Of a stretch of DNA of 64,000 bases, positions 11,336 through 18,744 are shown piece after piece. The stretch lies in the NCBI RefSeq assembly GCF_030252345.1, contig NZ_CP126980.1:4417501-4481500 (forward strand), in the 5' to 3' direction. Position numbers and translations under genes: made by a program. The notes below the pieces were generated by a model that was not told the DNA's origin, ran no database searches, and was given only the letters and a program-made list of their open reading frames with translations. This stretch comes from Actinoplanes oblitus. GTDB lineage: Bacteria > Actinomycetota > Actinomycetes > Mycobacteriales > Micromonosporaceae. Numbering within the stretch: the first letter of the stretch is position 1; every line of letters begins with the position of its first letter.

Positions 11336-12289
11336 ATGATCGATTCGCAGTACCGCGCGGTGTTCGACGCGACAGTGACCTTCAGCAACGGCGGCGGCCT
11401 GAAAGCCGACGGCTTCCGGGTCGACCTGCCCGGCCCGGAGGTGACCGAGCGGCAGGTCGGCGAACTCTTCCTGGCCTCGCTGGGCCTGCTGCTGACCGAC
11501 ACCGTCGAGATCGCGAACCTGCGGGTGGTCGCCGAGGCGCACCGCGGCACCCGTGGCGGTCCCAGCGCCACCGGCCCCGCCCCCGAGGCCTCCGCCTGGC
11601 GGTACGTCGATCTCAGCCACGTCGTCCAGGCCGGCATGACCACCTATCCGGGACTGCCCGGACCGGAGATCACCCCGCATCTGAGCCGGGCCCGGTCACG
11701 CGAGACGTACGCGCCCGGCACGGAGTTCACCATCGACCGGATCAGCATGGTCGGCAACACCGGCACCTACGTCGACAGCCCGTTCCACCGCTATCCGGAC
11801 GGCACCGACCTGGCCGGCCTGCCGCTGGAGAGCCTCGCCGGCCTGCCGGCCGTGGTGGTGCGCACCGCCGGCACCGGGGTGCGGGGTGTCGGCGTCGGCG
11901 CGCTGGCCGCCCACGACGTCGCCGGCCGTGCCGTGCTGCTGCACACCGGTGGCGACGCCGGCTTCGGGACGGCCGACTACGCGCGCCGGGCGCCGTACCT
12001 CACCGAGGACGGCGCGCGCTGGCTGGTCGAGCACGGCGCCCGCCTGGTCGGCATCGACGCGGTCAACATCGACGACATCGAGCCCGACCCGTCGTCGGGT
12101 GCCGTGCCGGGTGCCCGGCCCGCGCACACGCTGCTGCTGGCCGCCGGCATCCCGATCGTCGAGCACCTCACCGGCCTCGGCCAGGTCCCGCCGCACGGTG
12201 CCCGGTTCACCGCGGTCCCGCCGCGCGTCGCCGGTTTCGGCACCTTCCCGGTGCGTGCCTACGCCGCCGTCCCCGACCACGGGGAGTGA
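11336..12289 (+). CDS. Cyclase-family (kynurenine-formamidase-like) protein with extra N-terminal domain and altered metal motif
   Basis: 317 residues from ATG at 11336 (GTG at 11315 is an alternative). Residues 1-75 form a separate small domain (FDATVTFSNGGGLKADGFRV, FLASLGLLLTDTVEI). Residues about 85-315 are a cyclase/KynB-like fold with YVDLSHVVQAGM and a C-terminal barrel. The family metal signature HxGTHxDxPxH here reads NTGTYVDSPFH: the first two His are Asn and Tyr, while Asp and the last His remain. Catalysis may be changed or lost. The gene lies opposite the LysR gene and is followed after 4 bp by a small membrane protein. Confidence 0.8.
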   Translation: MIDSQYRAVFDATVTFSNGGGLKADGFRVDLPGPEVTERQVGELFLASLGLLLTDTVEIANLRVVAEAHRGTRGGPSATGPAPEASAWRYVDLSHVVQAGMTTYPGLPGPEITPHLSRARSRETYAPGTEFTIDRISMVGNTGTYVDSPFHRYPDGTDLAGLPLESLAGLPAVVVRTAGTGVRGVGVGALAAHDVAGRAVLLHTGGDAGFGTADYARRAPYLTEDGARWLVEHGARLVGIDAVNIDDIEPDPSSGAVPGARPAHTLLLAAGIPIVEHLTGLGQVPPHGARFTAVPPRVAGFGTFPVRAYAAVPDHGE

Positions 12290-12293
12290 TCCG

Positions 12294-12560
12294 ATGTATC
12301 TCGCCGACCTGCTCGGCTGGGCCGGTGCCGGCGCCCTGCTGCTCGGGCACGCCCTGGTGACCCGCGACCCGGGGCAGGCGGCCGGGTGGCTCTTCCCGCT
12401 GCTCAACCTGGCCGGCTCGGCCGGGCTCGCGGCCAGCGGCGTGGTCCACGCCGCCTGGCCCTCGGCGGTGCTGAACCTGCTCTGGCTGGTCCTCGGCATC
12501 ACCGCGTTGCGCCGGCTGCGCCCGGGTGGCGACCGGCACTGCCGCGCTGACGAGGCGTAG
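12294..12560 (+). CDS. Small CBU_0592-type membrane protein
   Basis: 88 residues with three hydrophobic helices (LLGWAGAGALLLGHALV, LFPLLNLAGSAGLAASG, SAVLNLLWLVLGITAL), the usual size and pattern of the CBU_0592 family found in many actinomycetes. Function unknown. It starts 4 bp after the cyclase stop, so it is the second gene of that operon. Confidence 0.75.
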   Translation: MYLADLLGWAGAGALLLGHALVTRDPGQAAGWLFPLLNLAGSAGLAASGVVHAAWPSAVLNLLWLVLGITALRRLRPGGDRHCRADEA

Positions 12561-12778
12561 CCCGGCGGGAGCGGTGACCGGGACGGGCGAGTCCGCGGTG
12601 GGCGGGTGCTCCGGCGCGGTGCTACTGGACCGTGCTCTGGGCGTACCGAAAGTGGCGGCGCGGTGGGCCAGCGGTTTCTGACCGTTCGGACGGCCCCGAT
12701 GGAGACCGGCCGTTTGGCGATCTTCCCGGGCCACGCGATATTCCTCTAACCCGCGACGGACGAGCGGGCGGAGGAGCC

Positions 12779-14152
12779 ATGAACGGGCGGGGATGGGCCG
12801 CGCTGGCCGCTGCCGGCGCGCTCCTGGCGAGCGGCTTCGGGTACGGGCTGGCCGATCGTGCGGTGACACCGGCGGCGAGCCGCCCGGTCTTCGTCGACCC
12901 GTGCGCCCCCACCGGCGCGGGCACCGGGCGGATCGCACGCGAGCTGCCCGCGCCGGTGCGGCTGCCCGGCCGGTTCGGCCCGATCCTGAGCGCCACCCTG
13001 ACCGACGACGTCGTCCTGCTCGACGTCGGCGAGTCGCCCCGGGCCGCGCCGCGCCCGCAGTGGCTGGTCGGGCTCGACCCGGACACCCTGGCGACGCGGT
13101 GGCGATGGCGGTTCCCGGCCGATCCGGGCCCGGCCACCCAGGGGATCGACGACGACTCGTGGGTGAAGGTGGTCGGCGAGGTGGTGCTCGCGGTGAGCGA
13201 CGTCTACGGCCGCCGGCCCGTCCTGCACGCGGTGGACCTGCGGACCGGCCGTACCCGGTGGACCCGGCGGTTTCCCGCCGGTGCCCTGCCGGTCGCGGTG
13301 GCCGCCGACCGTTGCCTGGTGGTCGTCGACGCCGCGGCGGGCAACGGGACGCTGGGCCTGTGGGGGATGGACCCGGCGACCGGCCGGGTGCTGTGGCAGG
13401 ACGGTCCCGCCGAGGAGCTGATCTGCACGGTCCCGGCGCGGCCGTGGCTGTTCGGCCTCAGCCGCGGCCACCTGGTCCGGTACCGCCTCGCGGACGGCAC
13501 GGTCACCGCGGTACCGGCACCGCTGAGCGGCTGCGGCCCGGTCTGGCTCGCGGACGACCGGCTGGTCGACCGGTTCACCGGCCGGTGGTACACCGTCGAC
13601 TGGTCCCGGCCGGCGGTCACCGCCGCCGGGCCCGGCCCGGTGCGGATCCAGCCTCAGGCGTACCCGGAGTTCCTCCCGATCGGCGAGGTGCTGGTGGTCG
13701 ACGACCACGGGAAGGTGAGCGTCCACGATCGTGGTGCCGGGACGCCGCTCTGGCAGGACGACGGGACCGGCCGGGGCTACTTCGTCGCGGCGGCCGGGCA
13801 GCCCGCGGACCGCCTCTTCTTCCGCGGGCACTCGCCCTTCACCGCGAAGCAGCGGACCGTGTCGCTCACCGCGGTGCTGGCGCGCAGCGGGCGGACACTG
13901 TGGCGGTCGCCGTCGTGGCCGGGCACCGACGAGTACCCGATCGTCGATCCGCGGACCGGCGCGGTACTGGTACGCGTCACGACGACCCGGCAAGTCACCC
14001 CGGACCAGGTGGCGACCACCGGATCACATCTGTACGGCCTGGACGACGCGGGCCGCCCGGTGTGGGATCTCGGCGGCGACGGATTCAGCGTCGCCGGCCG
14101 GTGGCTGCTGGTCGAGCGCGGCGGCGTGGTCCGCGGCTTCCGGATCAGCTGA
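12779..14152 (+). CDS. Exported PQQ-like beta-propeller protein
   Basis: 457 residues. An N-terminal hydrophobic segment (5-25) anchors or exports the protein. The rest is built of repeated propeller blades with the pattern DxxTGxxxW (DLRTGRTRWTRR, DPATGRVLWQDG, RSGRTLWRSPS), typical of the PQQ_2/YncE-like group. Such proteins are often non-enzymatic scaffolds. GGAGGAG lies 5 bp before ATG at 12779; the open frame extends to 12632 but has no ribosome site there. It is co-transcribed with the next gene (10-bp gap). Confidence 0.8.
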   Translation: MNGRGWAALAAAGALLASGFGYGLADRAVTPAASRPVFVDPCAPTGAGTGRIARELPAPVRLPGRFGPILSATLTDDVVLLDVGESPRAAPRPQWLVGLDPDTLATRWRWRFPADPGPATQGIDDDSWVKVVGEVVLAVSDVYGRRPVLHAVDLRTGRTRWTRRFPAGALPVAVAADRCLVVVDAAAGNGTLGLWGMDPATGRVLWQDGPAEELICTVPARPWLFGLSRGHLVRYRLADGTVTAVPAPLSGCGPVWLADDRLVDRFTGRWYTVDWSRPAVTAAGPGPVRIQPQAYPEFLPIGEVLVVDDHGKVSVHDRGAGTPLWQDDGTGRGYFVAAAGQPADRLFFRGHSPFTAKQRTVSLTAVLARSGRTLWRSPSWPGTDEYPIVDPRTGAVLVRVTTTRQVTPDQVATTGSHLYGLDDAGRPVWDLGGDGFSVAGRWLLVERGGVVRGFRIS

Positions 14153-14162
14153 GGAGGTCCTC

Positions 14163-14954
14163 GTGCCCGAGCCCCGTCACCGCCGTCCGACGCGGTTCTG
14201 GGTCGCCGCCGGTCTGATCGTCGCCGCCGTCGGCGCTCTCGGCACCGTGGCCAGCGCCGTCGCCGACGGGTTCGCCGAGGTCCGCGAGCAGACCCAGCCG
14301 TCGCCGGCCACGGTCAGCGCCGCGCCGGGTGACGCGCTGCGGGTCTCGGTGCAGGGCGCCGGAGCCGGGGACGCGTCGTGCCTGCGTGCCCAGTACGTCG
14401 CCCGCGGCGGCCTGGCCGATCTGCGGGGCGATCCGCAGCCGCCGGACGCGCTGTTCGGCCCCGACGAGTCGGACGCGTGGTTCGCCGCGCACGGCGCGTC
14501 CCCGACCGCCGACACCGTGGTGTTCGTGGTGGAGAGCCTGCGCCGGGGCCGGGCGGTGCTGCGCGATCTGCGGGCCGTCGTGGACAGCTGGGAGCCGGCG
14601 CCGGCTGCCGTGCGGGTCGTGCCGAACGGCAGCGGGTGCGGCGCGCACCTGGACATCCAGGACTTCGGGCTCGCCCTGCGCGACGTCCACCGGCCGATCC
14701 TCGCCGTGCCGCACCGCGGGACCAGGGGTTTCCCGTACACCGTCGCCGAGGACGACCCGATCCAGTTCGAGGTCTTCGTGGCACCGCCCGCCGGCATCGC
14801 CACCTGGCACCTGGAGTTGCGGTGGACGTTCGGCGGGGAGGCGCACACGACGCGGCTGCCGGCCGGCGCCGGCACGTTCCGCAGTGGTGCCGGTCCCGCC
14901 TACTGCGCGGAGACCGTCGTCGAGGCGGTCCGGTCGCCGCGGCGTTGCCGGTGA
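14163..14954 (+). CDS. Membrane-anchored or exported protein of unknown function
   Basis: 263 residues, not recognised. A single hydrophobic segment (about 12-34) after a basic N-terminus predicts export or anchoring. The remainder is acidic, has four Cys (possible disulfides) and ends with a second Cys-containing Arg-rich tail. GTG at 14163 is set by GGAGG six bases upstream. Its pairing with the propeller protein suggests the two work together at the cell surface. Confidence 0.7.
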   Translation: MPEPRHRRPTRFWVAAGLIVAAVGALGTVASAVADGFAEVREQTQPSPATVSAAPGDALRVSVQGAGAGDASCLRAQYVARGGLADLRGDPQPPDALFGPDESDAWFAAHGASPTADTVVFVVESLRRGRAVLRDLRAVVDSWEPAPAAVRVVPNGSGCGAHLDIQDFGLALRDVHRPILAVPHRGTRGFPYTVAEDDPIQFEVFVAPPAGIATWHLELRWTFGGEAHTTRLPAGAGTFRSGAGPAYCAETVVEAVRSPRRCR

Positions 14955-14966
14955 CTCCCGGGCCGG

Positions 14967-15542
14967 TCAGGCCGGCGTCCAGTACGGGTCACGGCCGATG
15001 AAGGCGATCATCCTGGTCTGCACGTCGGCGTCGTCCGGGACGGGCACCCGCGGGCCGTACTGACCGGAGGCGCGCAGCATCGCGTCGGCCGGCTCCAGGC
15101 CGGACAGCATGGTGGCGCACTCGCCGGTGTCCAGCCGGTCGTCCTGGGCGGTGGCGCGGGCCAGGTCCCAGGTGTGCATGAAGACGTCCGAGGTGTAGAA
15201 GCGGTCGATCGCCTGGTCCAGCGGCAGGGCGCCGATGTGCGGGTTGTCCAGCCGGCGGTGCGGCGTCGCCGGGTCGTCGAGCAGCTCCTGCACCGCCGCG
15301 GTGTGGTGCCGCCAGGCCGCGACCGGGTCGTCGTCGACGCGGGGCCCGGCCGGCAGCGTGACGCCGGCGCCGGAGTCGAGGAAGCCGGGCAGCCACTCGA
15401 CGAGATGCCGCACGACGTCGCGGGCGGTCCACTCGGCGACCGGGGACGGGCCGTCCCAGTGCTTGGCGCCCTCCACCCGGGAGGTGAACCCGGCGGCGAT
15501 CTGGCGGTGCCGCTCGGCGGGCGGTAGATCGGAGTACGACAT
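14967..15542 (-). CDS. TIGR03086-family metal-binding protein (DinB/MDMPI fold)
   Basis: 191 residues, full length. It shows the TIGR03086 pattern: WTARDVVRHLVEW near residue 40, a central His (HTAAVQELLD) and the FYTSDVFMHTWDLARA helix with His and Asp that complete the metal site. Relatives include mycothiol-dependent isomerases. AAAGGATG precedes the ATG at 15542, and a perfect inverted repeat lies directly upstream, so a local repressor is expected, although none is adjacent. Confidence 0.82.
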   Translation of the reverse strand: MSYSDLPPAERHRQIAAGFTSRVEGAKHWDGPSPVAEWTARDVVRHLVEWLPGFLDSGAGVTLPAGPRVDDDPVAAWRHHTAAVQELLDDPATPHRRLDNPHIGALPLDQAIDRFYTSDVFMHTWDLARATAQDDRLDTGECATMLSGLEPADAMLRASGQYGPRVPVPDDADVQTRMIAFIGRDPYWTPA

Positions 15543-15552
15543 CGAGGCATCC

Positions 15553-15572
15553 TTTCAACCGATTAGTTGAAA
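15553..15572. promoter_or_regulatory. Operator TTTCAAC-N6-GTTGAAA
   Basis: A perfect 7-bp inverted repeat (15553-15559 and 15566-15572, six-base spacer) directly upstream of the ribosome site of the TIGR03086 gene. Its right arm overlaps the ribosome-site region on the minus strand, so a bound protein would block initiation. A related core (CTTCAAC-N3-GTTGAAG) occurs at 34144 beside a TetR gene. Confidence 0.6.
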
Positions 15573-15699
15573 ATCAGCTTAGCCGGTCGGCCGGGCGGGT
15601 CAAGGAGCGTTTCGCGCGGGCGGCCTGGCCGTCGCGGCTGACCCCCGCCCCGCGAGCCGGTGACCCGGCGCCGGGCGGCGGTGGCGGCGGTGGTGGTGG

Positions 15700-16611
15700 T
15701 CAGGGAAGCAGCACGAGTTTCCCGCGCAGGCCGCCGCGCTCGGCACGGCGATGCGCCTCGGCTGCCTCCGCGAGCGGCAGGGTGGCGGCGACCCGGGTGC
15801 GCAGGCGGCCGTCGGCGACGGCCTCGACCAGGTCGTGCAGGGCGAGGCGGTCCGGGCGTACCAGAACTGTCTCCTGACGCACCTGCCGGTCCGGATCGAT
15901 CGGCGGTGCCGGACGCGTGCTCACCAGCGTGCCGCCCGCGGCGGCCAGATCAAGGACAGGACCGCTTATCGGTACGGCGTCGAGCACGGCGGGCACCGGA
16001 TCGATGGCGAGTCCCGCCGAGCGGGGCAGGACGGTGTGCACGCCGAGGCCGGCGACCCAGTCGTCGTCCCCGTGCGTGGCGCCGGCCAGCACGGTGTGCC
16101 CGGCCCGCACCGTGAGCTGGGCCGCGAAACCGCCGACGCCGCCGCTCGCGCCGGTGATCAGCAGGATGGTCGGTGCGTCGAGCGCCAGCATCGCCAGGGC
16201 CCGGTGCGCGGTCAGCGCGTTGAGCGGCACGGTGGCGGCGAGCACCGGGTCGAGGCCGGCGGGCACCGGGACCAGCCAGTCGGCGTCGGCGGCGACCAGT
16301 TCGGCGTAGCCGCCGGGGGTGCCGCGGGTCAGGTACCAGGGGATCATCCCGGCGACGGTGTCGCCGGGGGAGAGGCCGGAGACGCGATCGCCGACGGTGA
16401 TCACCTGGCCGGCGATGTCCCAGCCGGGGACGAACGGCGGGGGCACCGGGCCGCCCGGGATCCGGCCGGTGCGGGCGGCCAGGTCGGCGGGGTGCACGGC
16501 GGCGGCGTGCACGCGGACCAGCACCTGGCCGATTCCCGGCACGGGGTCGGGCCGCTCGACGAGTCGGAGCACTTCCGGGCCGCCCAGGGCGGTGACTTCC
16601 ACGGCACGCAT
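15700..16611 (-). CDS. NADPH:quinone oxidoreductase-like MDR protein
   Basis: 303 residues, a zinc-free medium-chain reductase. The N-terminal GroES-like part holds VRVHAAAVHPADLAARTG and FVPGWDIAGQV. The Rossmann part has ITGASGGVGGFAAQL and the C-terminal RGKLVLLP end typical of the family. It should use NADPH to reduce quinones or enones in the cytoplasm. GGGAGG precedes ATG at 16611. The promoter region contains TGTCAG-N12-CTGACA and overlaps the end of the GNAT gene. Confidence 0.85.
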   Translation of the reverse strand: MRAVEVTALGGPEVLRLVERPDPVPGIGQVLVRVHAAAVHPADLAARTGRIPGGPVPPPFVPGWDIAGQVITVGDRVSGLSPGDTVAGMIPWYLTRGTPGGYAELVAADADWLVPVPAGLDPVLAATVPLNALTAHRALAMLALDAPTILLITGASGGVGGFAAQLTVRAGHTVLAGATHGDDDWVAGLGVHTVLPRSAGLAIDPVPAVLDAVPISGPVLDLAAAGGTLVSTRPAPPIDPDRQVRQETVLVRPDRLALHDLVEAVADGRLRTRVAATLPLAEAAEAHRRAERGGLRGKLVLLP

Positions 16612-16622
16612 CGCAGCCTCCC

Positions 16623-16646
16623 TGTCAGCAGCACATATTACTGACA
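16623..16646. promoter_or_regulatory. Inverted repeat TGTCAG-N12-CTGACA
   Basis: Arms at 16623-16628 and 16641-16646 lie just upstream of the quinone-reductase start and run into the last codons of the GNAT gene. It suits a dimeric repressor (MarR or TetR size); the binding protein is unknown. Confidence 0.4.
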
Positions 16647-17165
16647 ATCGATGCGCGGTGGGCCGGGCGTCCCGCCGTCGGGGCTGAGGGGAAGTGTCAG
16701 GTACACGCTGTTCGGGTCCGGCGAGTAGTCGGCGAACGGTGGGCACGTCACGAACCCGTGCCGGGCGTACAGGCGTCGGGCCGGCGCGAAGAACTCCTGC
16801 GATCCGGTTTCCAGGCTGACGGTGCGGTAGCCACGCCGGCGGCACTCGTCGAGCAGGAACGCGAGCAGGTGCGCGGCCACGCCCCGGCCACGGGCCTGCG
16901 GCCGGGTCCGCATCGCCTTGATCTCACCGGCGGACGGGCTGAGCTGCTTCAGGGCGCCGCAGCCCAGCAGCTCGGCCGCCGCCCAGACCGTCCAGAACGA
17001 CACGCCGGGTGCGCGCAGCCCCGCATGGTCGAGCGCGTGCACGCTCTCGGCGGGGGACGTCGCGTGCATGTCGCTGAGATGGTCGGCGATCAGTTGCTGG
17101 ACCTCGGGGCGGCTGAGGTCGTCGGGTTCGATCCGCAGTGGTCCGGGCTGCTCGTGCGTGATCAC
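16638..17165 (-). CDS. GNAT-family N-acetyltransferase
   Basis: 175 residues from GTG at 17165. The acetyl-CoA site is visible as MRTRPQARGRGVAAHLLAFL (motif A, Q/RxxGxG/A), followed by YRTVSLETGSQEFFAPARRLYARHGF (motif B). The layout fits PhnO/PaiA-like small-molecule acetylases of the Acetyltransf_1 group. The stop lies in the promoter of the downstream reductase, only 27 bp from its start, so read-through transcription is possible. Confidence 0.85.
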   Translation of the reverse strand: MITHEQPGPLRIEPDDLSRPEVQQLIADHLSDMHATSPAESVHALDHAGLRAPGVSFWTVWAAAELLGCGALKQLSPSAGEIKAMRTRPQARGRGVAAHLLAFLLDECRRRGYRTVSLETGSQEFFAPARRLYARHGFVTCPPFADYSPDPNSVYLTLPLSPDGGTPGPPRIDCQ

Positions 17166-17225
17166 GCCGACAAGTATGGGGCAGCGGTGTCTCGCGACCG
17201 TTTCGGCGTGCGTTGGCCGCGCCGG

Positions 17226-17804
17226 TCATCGCGCCGCGTCGCGGTAGCGCAGCCATGCGGCGAACGCCCGCAGCTCGGCCTCCTGCTCGGCCGTCAACCA
17301 GGACGTGTCGGCCGGCAAGCTACGGGTGACGTGCTGCGCGCTGACCCGATAGGGCCGGGGCGGCAGCTTCAACGCCTCACGTGTGGCCGCATCCACTTGT
17401 TGGAGCGTGGCGCGGGCGTCATCGTCCGGCAGGTCGAGGTGCTCAGCGAGCCGCTGCTGCGCCATGGCCAGCGCCGGCAGCGCCGCGTCGTACACCGCGC
17501 GCCCCTGCTCCGTCAGTTCGACCAGCGTGCTGCGCCGGTCGGCGGCGTTGGGCGTGCGCGCCAGTTCGCCGCGCGCCTGACAGCGACGCAGCATGGCTGA
17601 CAGCGTCGTGGGTGACATGCCGGTCCACTGCGACAGCTGGGTGGCTGTCACCGGGCCGAGATCGCTGACCAAGCCGTAGAGCGCGAACTCGTCGACGGAC
17701 AACGGACTGTCGGCGAGTTCCTCGGCGACGAGCGCGGTGGCCACCGACGAGAGCAGCCAGATGTCGACGAGAACGTTCTTGGGGCCCGGCACGGAGGGCA
17801 GCAT
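17226..17804 (-). CDS. MarR-family transcriptional regulator
   Basis: 192 residues, slightly long for the family because of a C-terminal tail. The winged helix is clear: ALYGLVSDLGPVTATQLSQW, recognition helix SPTTLSAMLRRCQARGEL, then wing RTPNAADRRSTLVELTEQG. It diverges from a membrane-protein gene across an intergenic region with a 12-bp near-perfect inverted repeat, so it probably represses that gene and itself. Confidence 0.87.
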   Translation of the reverse strand: MLPSVPGPKNVLVDIWLLSSVATALVAEELADSPLSVDEFALYGLVSDLGPVTATQLSQWTGMSPTTLSAMLRRCQARGELARTPNAADRRSTLVELTEQGRAVYDAALPALAMAQQRLAEHLDLPDDDARATLQQVDAATREALKLPPRPYRVSAQHVTRSLPADTSWLTAEQEAELRAFAAWLRYRDAAR

Positions 17805-17817
17805 ACCAACCGGTCAT

Positions 17818-17849
17818 TGCATTATCGCAGTTACTAGTGCGAAAATGCA
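17818..17849. promoter_or_regulatory. MarR operator: 12-bp arms, 8-bp spacer
   Basis: TGCATTATCGCA (17818-17829) and TGCGAAAATGCA (17838-17849) are inverted copies with one mismatch, spaced by 8 bp. The element sits 14 bp from the MarR start and 34 bp from the GTG of the membrane protein, so it can control both directions. Confidence 0.75.
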
Positions 17850-17883
17850 CTATCTGATGTGCCTACCCCTCGGAGGTCTCACC

Positions 17884-18474
17884 GTGGTCACCGCAGCGCC
17901 CAGGCAACTGTCACATCCCCTGCAACGGCTTGCCGGTGTCGCCGGTCTGCTCGGTGCGAGCGTGCTCGTGGTCAACGCGGCCAAGCGTTCTCATCTCATT
18001 CCGACATCGGCGTTGACGCAGCTGCTCGCACCATTGGCCGAGGTCTTCGCCCTCGCTCTGATCACCGCCCTCTACCTCGTGTGCGAGGGGCGGATCGGCC
18101 GGATCGGCCGGATCGCCTTCGCGGTGAACTACGTCGCGCTGGCCGCGCTCGTCGGCGTCGAATTCGTCATCAACCTGGTGTTCTCGCGGCTGAGTACCGA
18201 CCAGATAGCCGTCCTGCGCGCCGGTCCGCTCGGCGCGGCGCTGACTGTCGCGTCCCTCCTGTTCCTAGTGGGATCGGTGGGCTTCGCCATCACCCTGGCG
18301 TCGACCGCCATCCCGCCCCGAGGGGCCCTGGCGCTCTACGGCCTCGGGTCGGTGCCGGTGGCGCTGCGCGCCTTCGTGCCGGAATCGGTTCTCGACGCAT
18401 CTCTGGTCGTGTTGGCGCTCGGGGTGGCTTGGCTGTCGATGTGGCTGGTCGGCACCCGGCACGCCGGGAACTGA
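17884..18474 (+). CDS. Multi-pass membrane protein of unknown function
   Basis: 196 residues with about six hydrophobic helices and short loops. It contains KRSHLIPTSALTQLLAPLAE and an odd GRIGRIGRIA tandem repeat. The general plan resembles DUF4386-like proteins, but I do not assign it. The GTG start at 17884 is chosen because GGAGG lies 7 bp upstream; the upstream ATG at 17845 lies inside the operator. It is the likely target of the divergent MarR protein. Confidence 0.7.
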   Translation: MVTAAPRQLSHPLQRLAGVAGLLGASVLVVNAAKRSHLIPTSALTQLLAPLAEVFALALITALYLVCEGRIGRIGRIAFAVNYVALAALVGVEFVINLVFSRLSTDQIAVLRAGPLGAALTVASLLFLVGSVGFAITLASTAIPPRGALALYGLGSVPVALRAFVPESVLDASLVVLALGVAWLSMWLVGTRHAGN

Positions 18475-18480
18475 AGCCTT

Positions 18481-18516
18481 CATCCCCTGCCGCGGCTGCT
18501 GGCGCGGCCGGGGATG
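18481..18516. terminator. Bidirectional hairpin between convergent genes
   Basis: CATCCCC (18481-18487) pairs with GGGGATG (18510-18516), and GCCGC (18489-18493) with GCGGC (18504-18508). It lies between the convergent membrane-protein and ferredoxin genes and would stop both. Confidence 0.65.
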
Positions 18517-18543
18517 GCGGCACCGGTCGCGGCCGCCCGGCGG

Positions 18544-18744
18544 TTACTCCGTCAGGGAGAGGGCCCGGCTCGGGCAGATGTCGACGGCGACCCGGGCCCG
18601 CTTCAGCGCCTCGTCGTCGGCCGGGGTGTCCTGGATGACGACGACCGTACCGTCCTCATCGCTTTGATCGAACGCGTCGGGGTCGGTCAGGACGCACTGG
18701 CCCGCTCCGACGCAGCGGTCCAGGTCCGCCACGATCTTGGTCAT
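18544..18744 (-). CDS. 3Fe-4S ferredoxin, P450 redox partner
   Basis: 66 residues, the usual size of actinomycete P450-type ferredoxins. Cys11, Cys17 and Cys57 give the CxxxxxC...CP pattern; the position of the second Cys of a 4Fe-4S set is occupied by the GAGQ loop, which points to a 3Fe-4S cluster. Its ATG overlaps the P450 stop by 4 bp (ATGA), and GGGAGG lies inside the end of the P450 gene, so the two are coupled. It passes electrons from a ferredoxin reductase (not in the window) to the P450. Confidence 0.92.
   Translation of the reverse strand: MTKIVADLDRCVGAGQCVLTDPDAFDQSDEDGTVVVIQDTPADDEALKRARVAVDICPSRALSLTE

Noticed and set aside
12632..12778. Upstream extension of the beta-propeller gene by 49 codons
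   Set aside because: The frame is open, but GGAGGAG lies next to ATG at 12779 and the extension lacks a signal peptide or any ribosome site.
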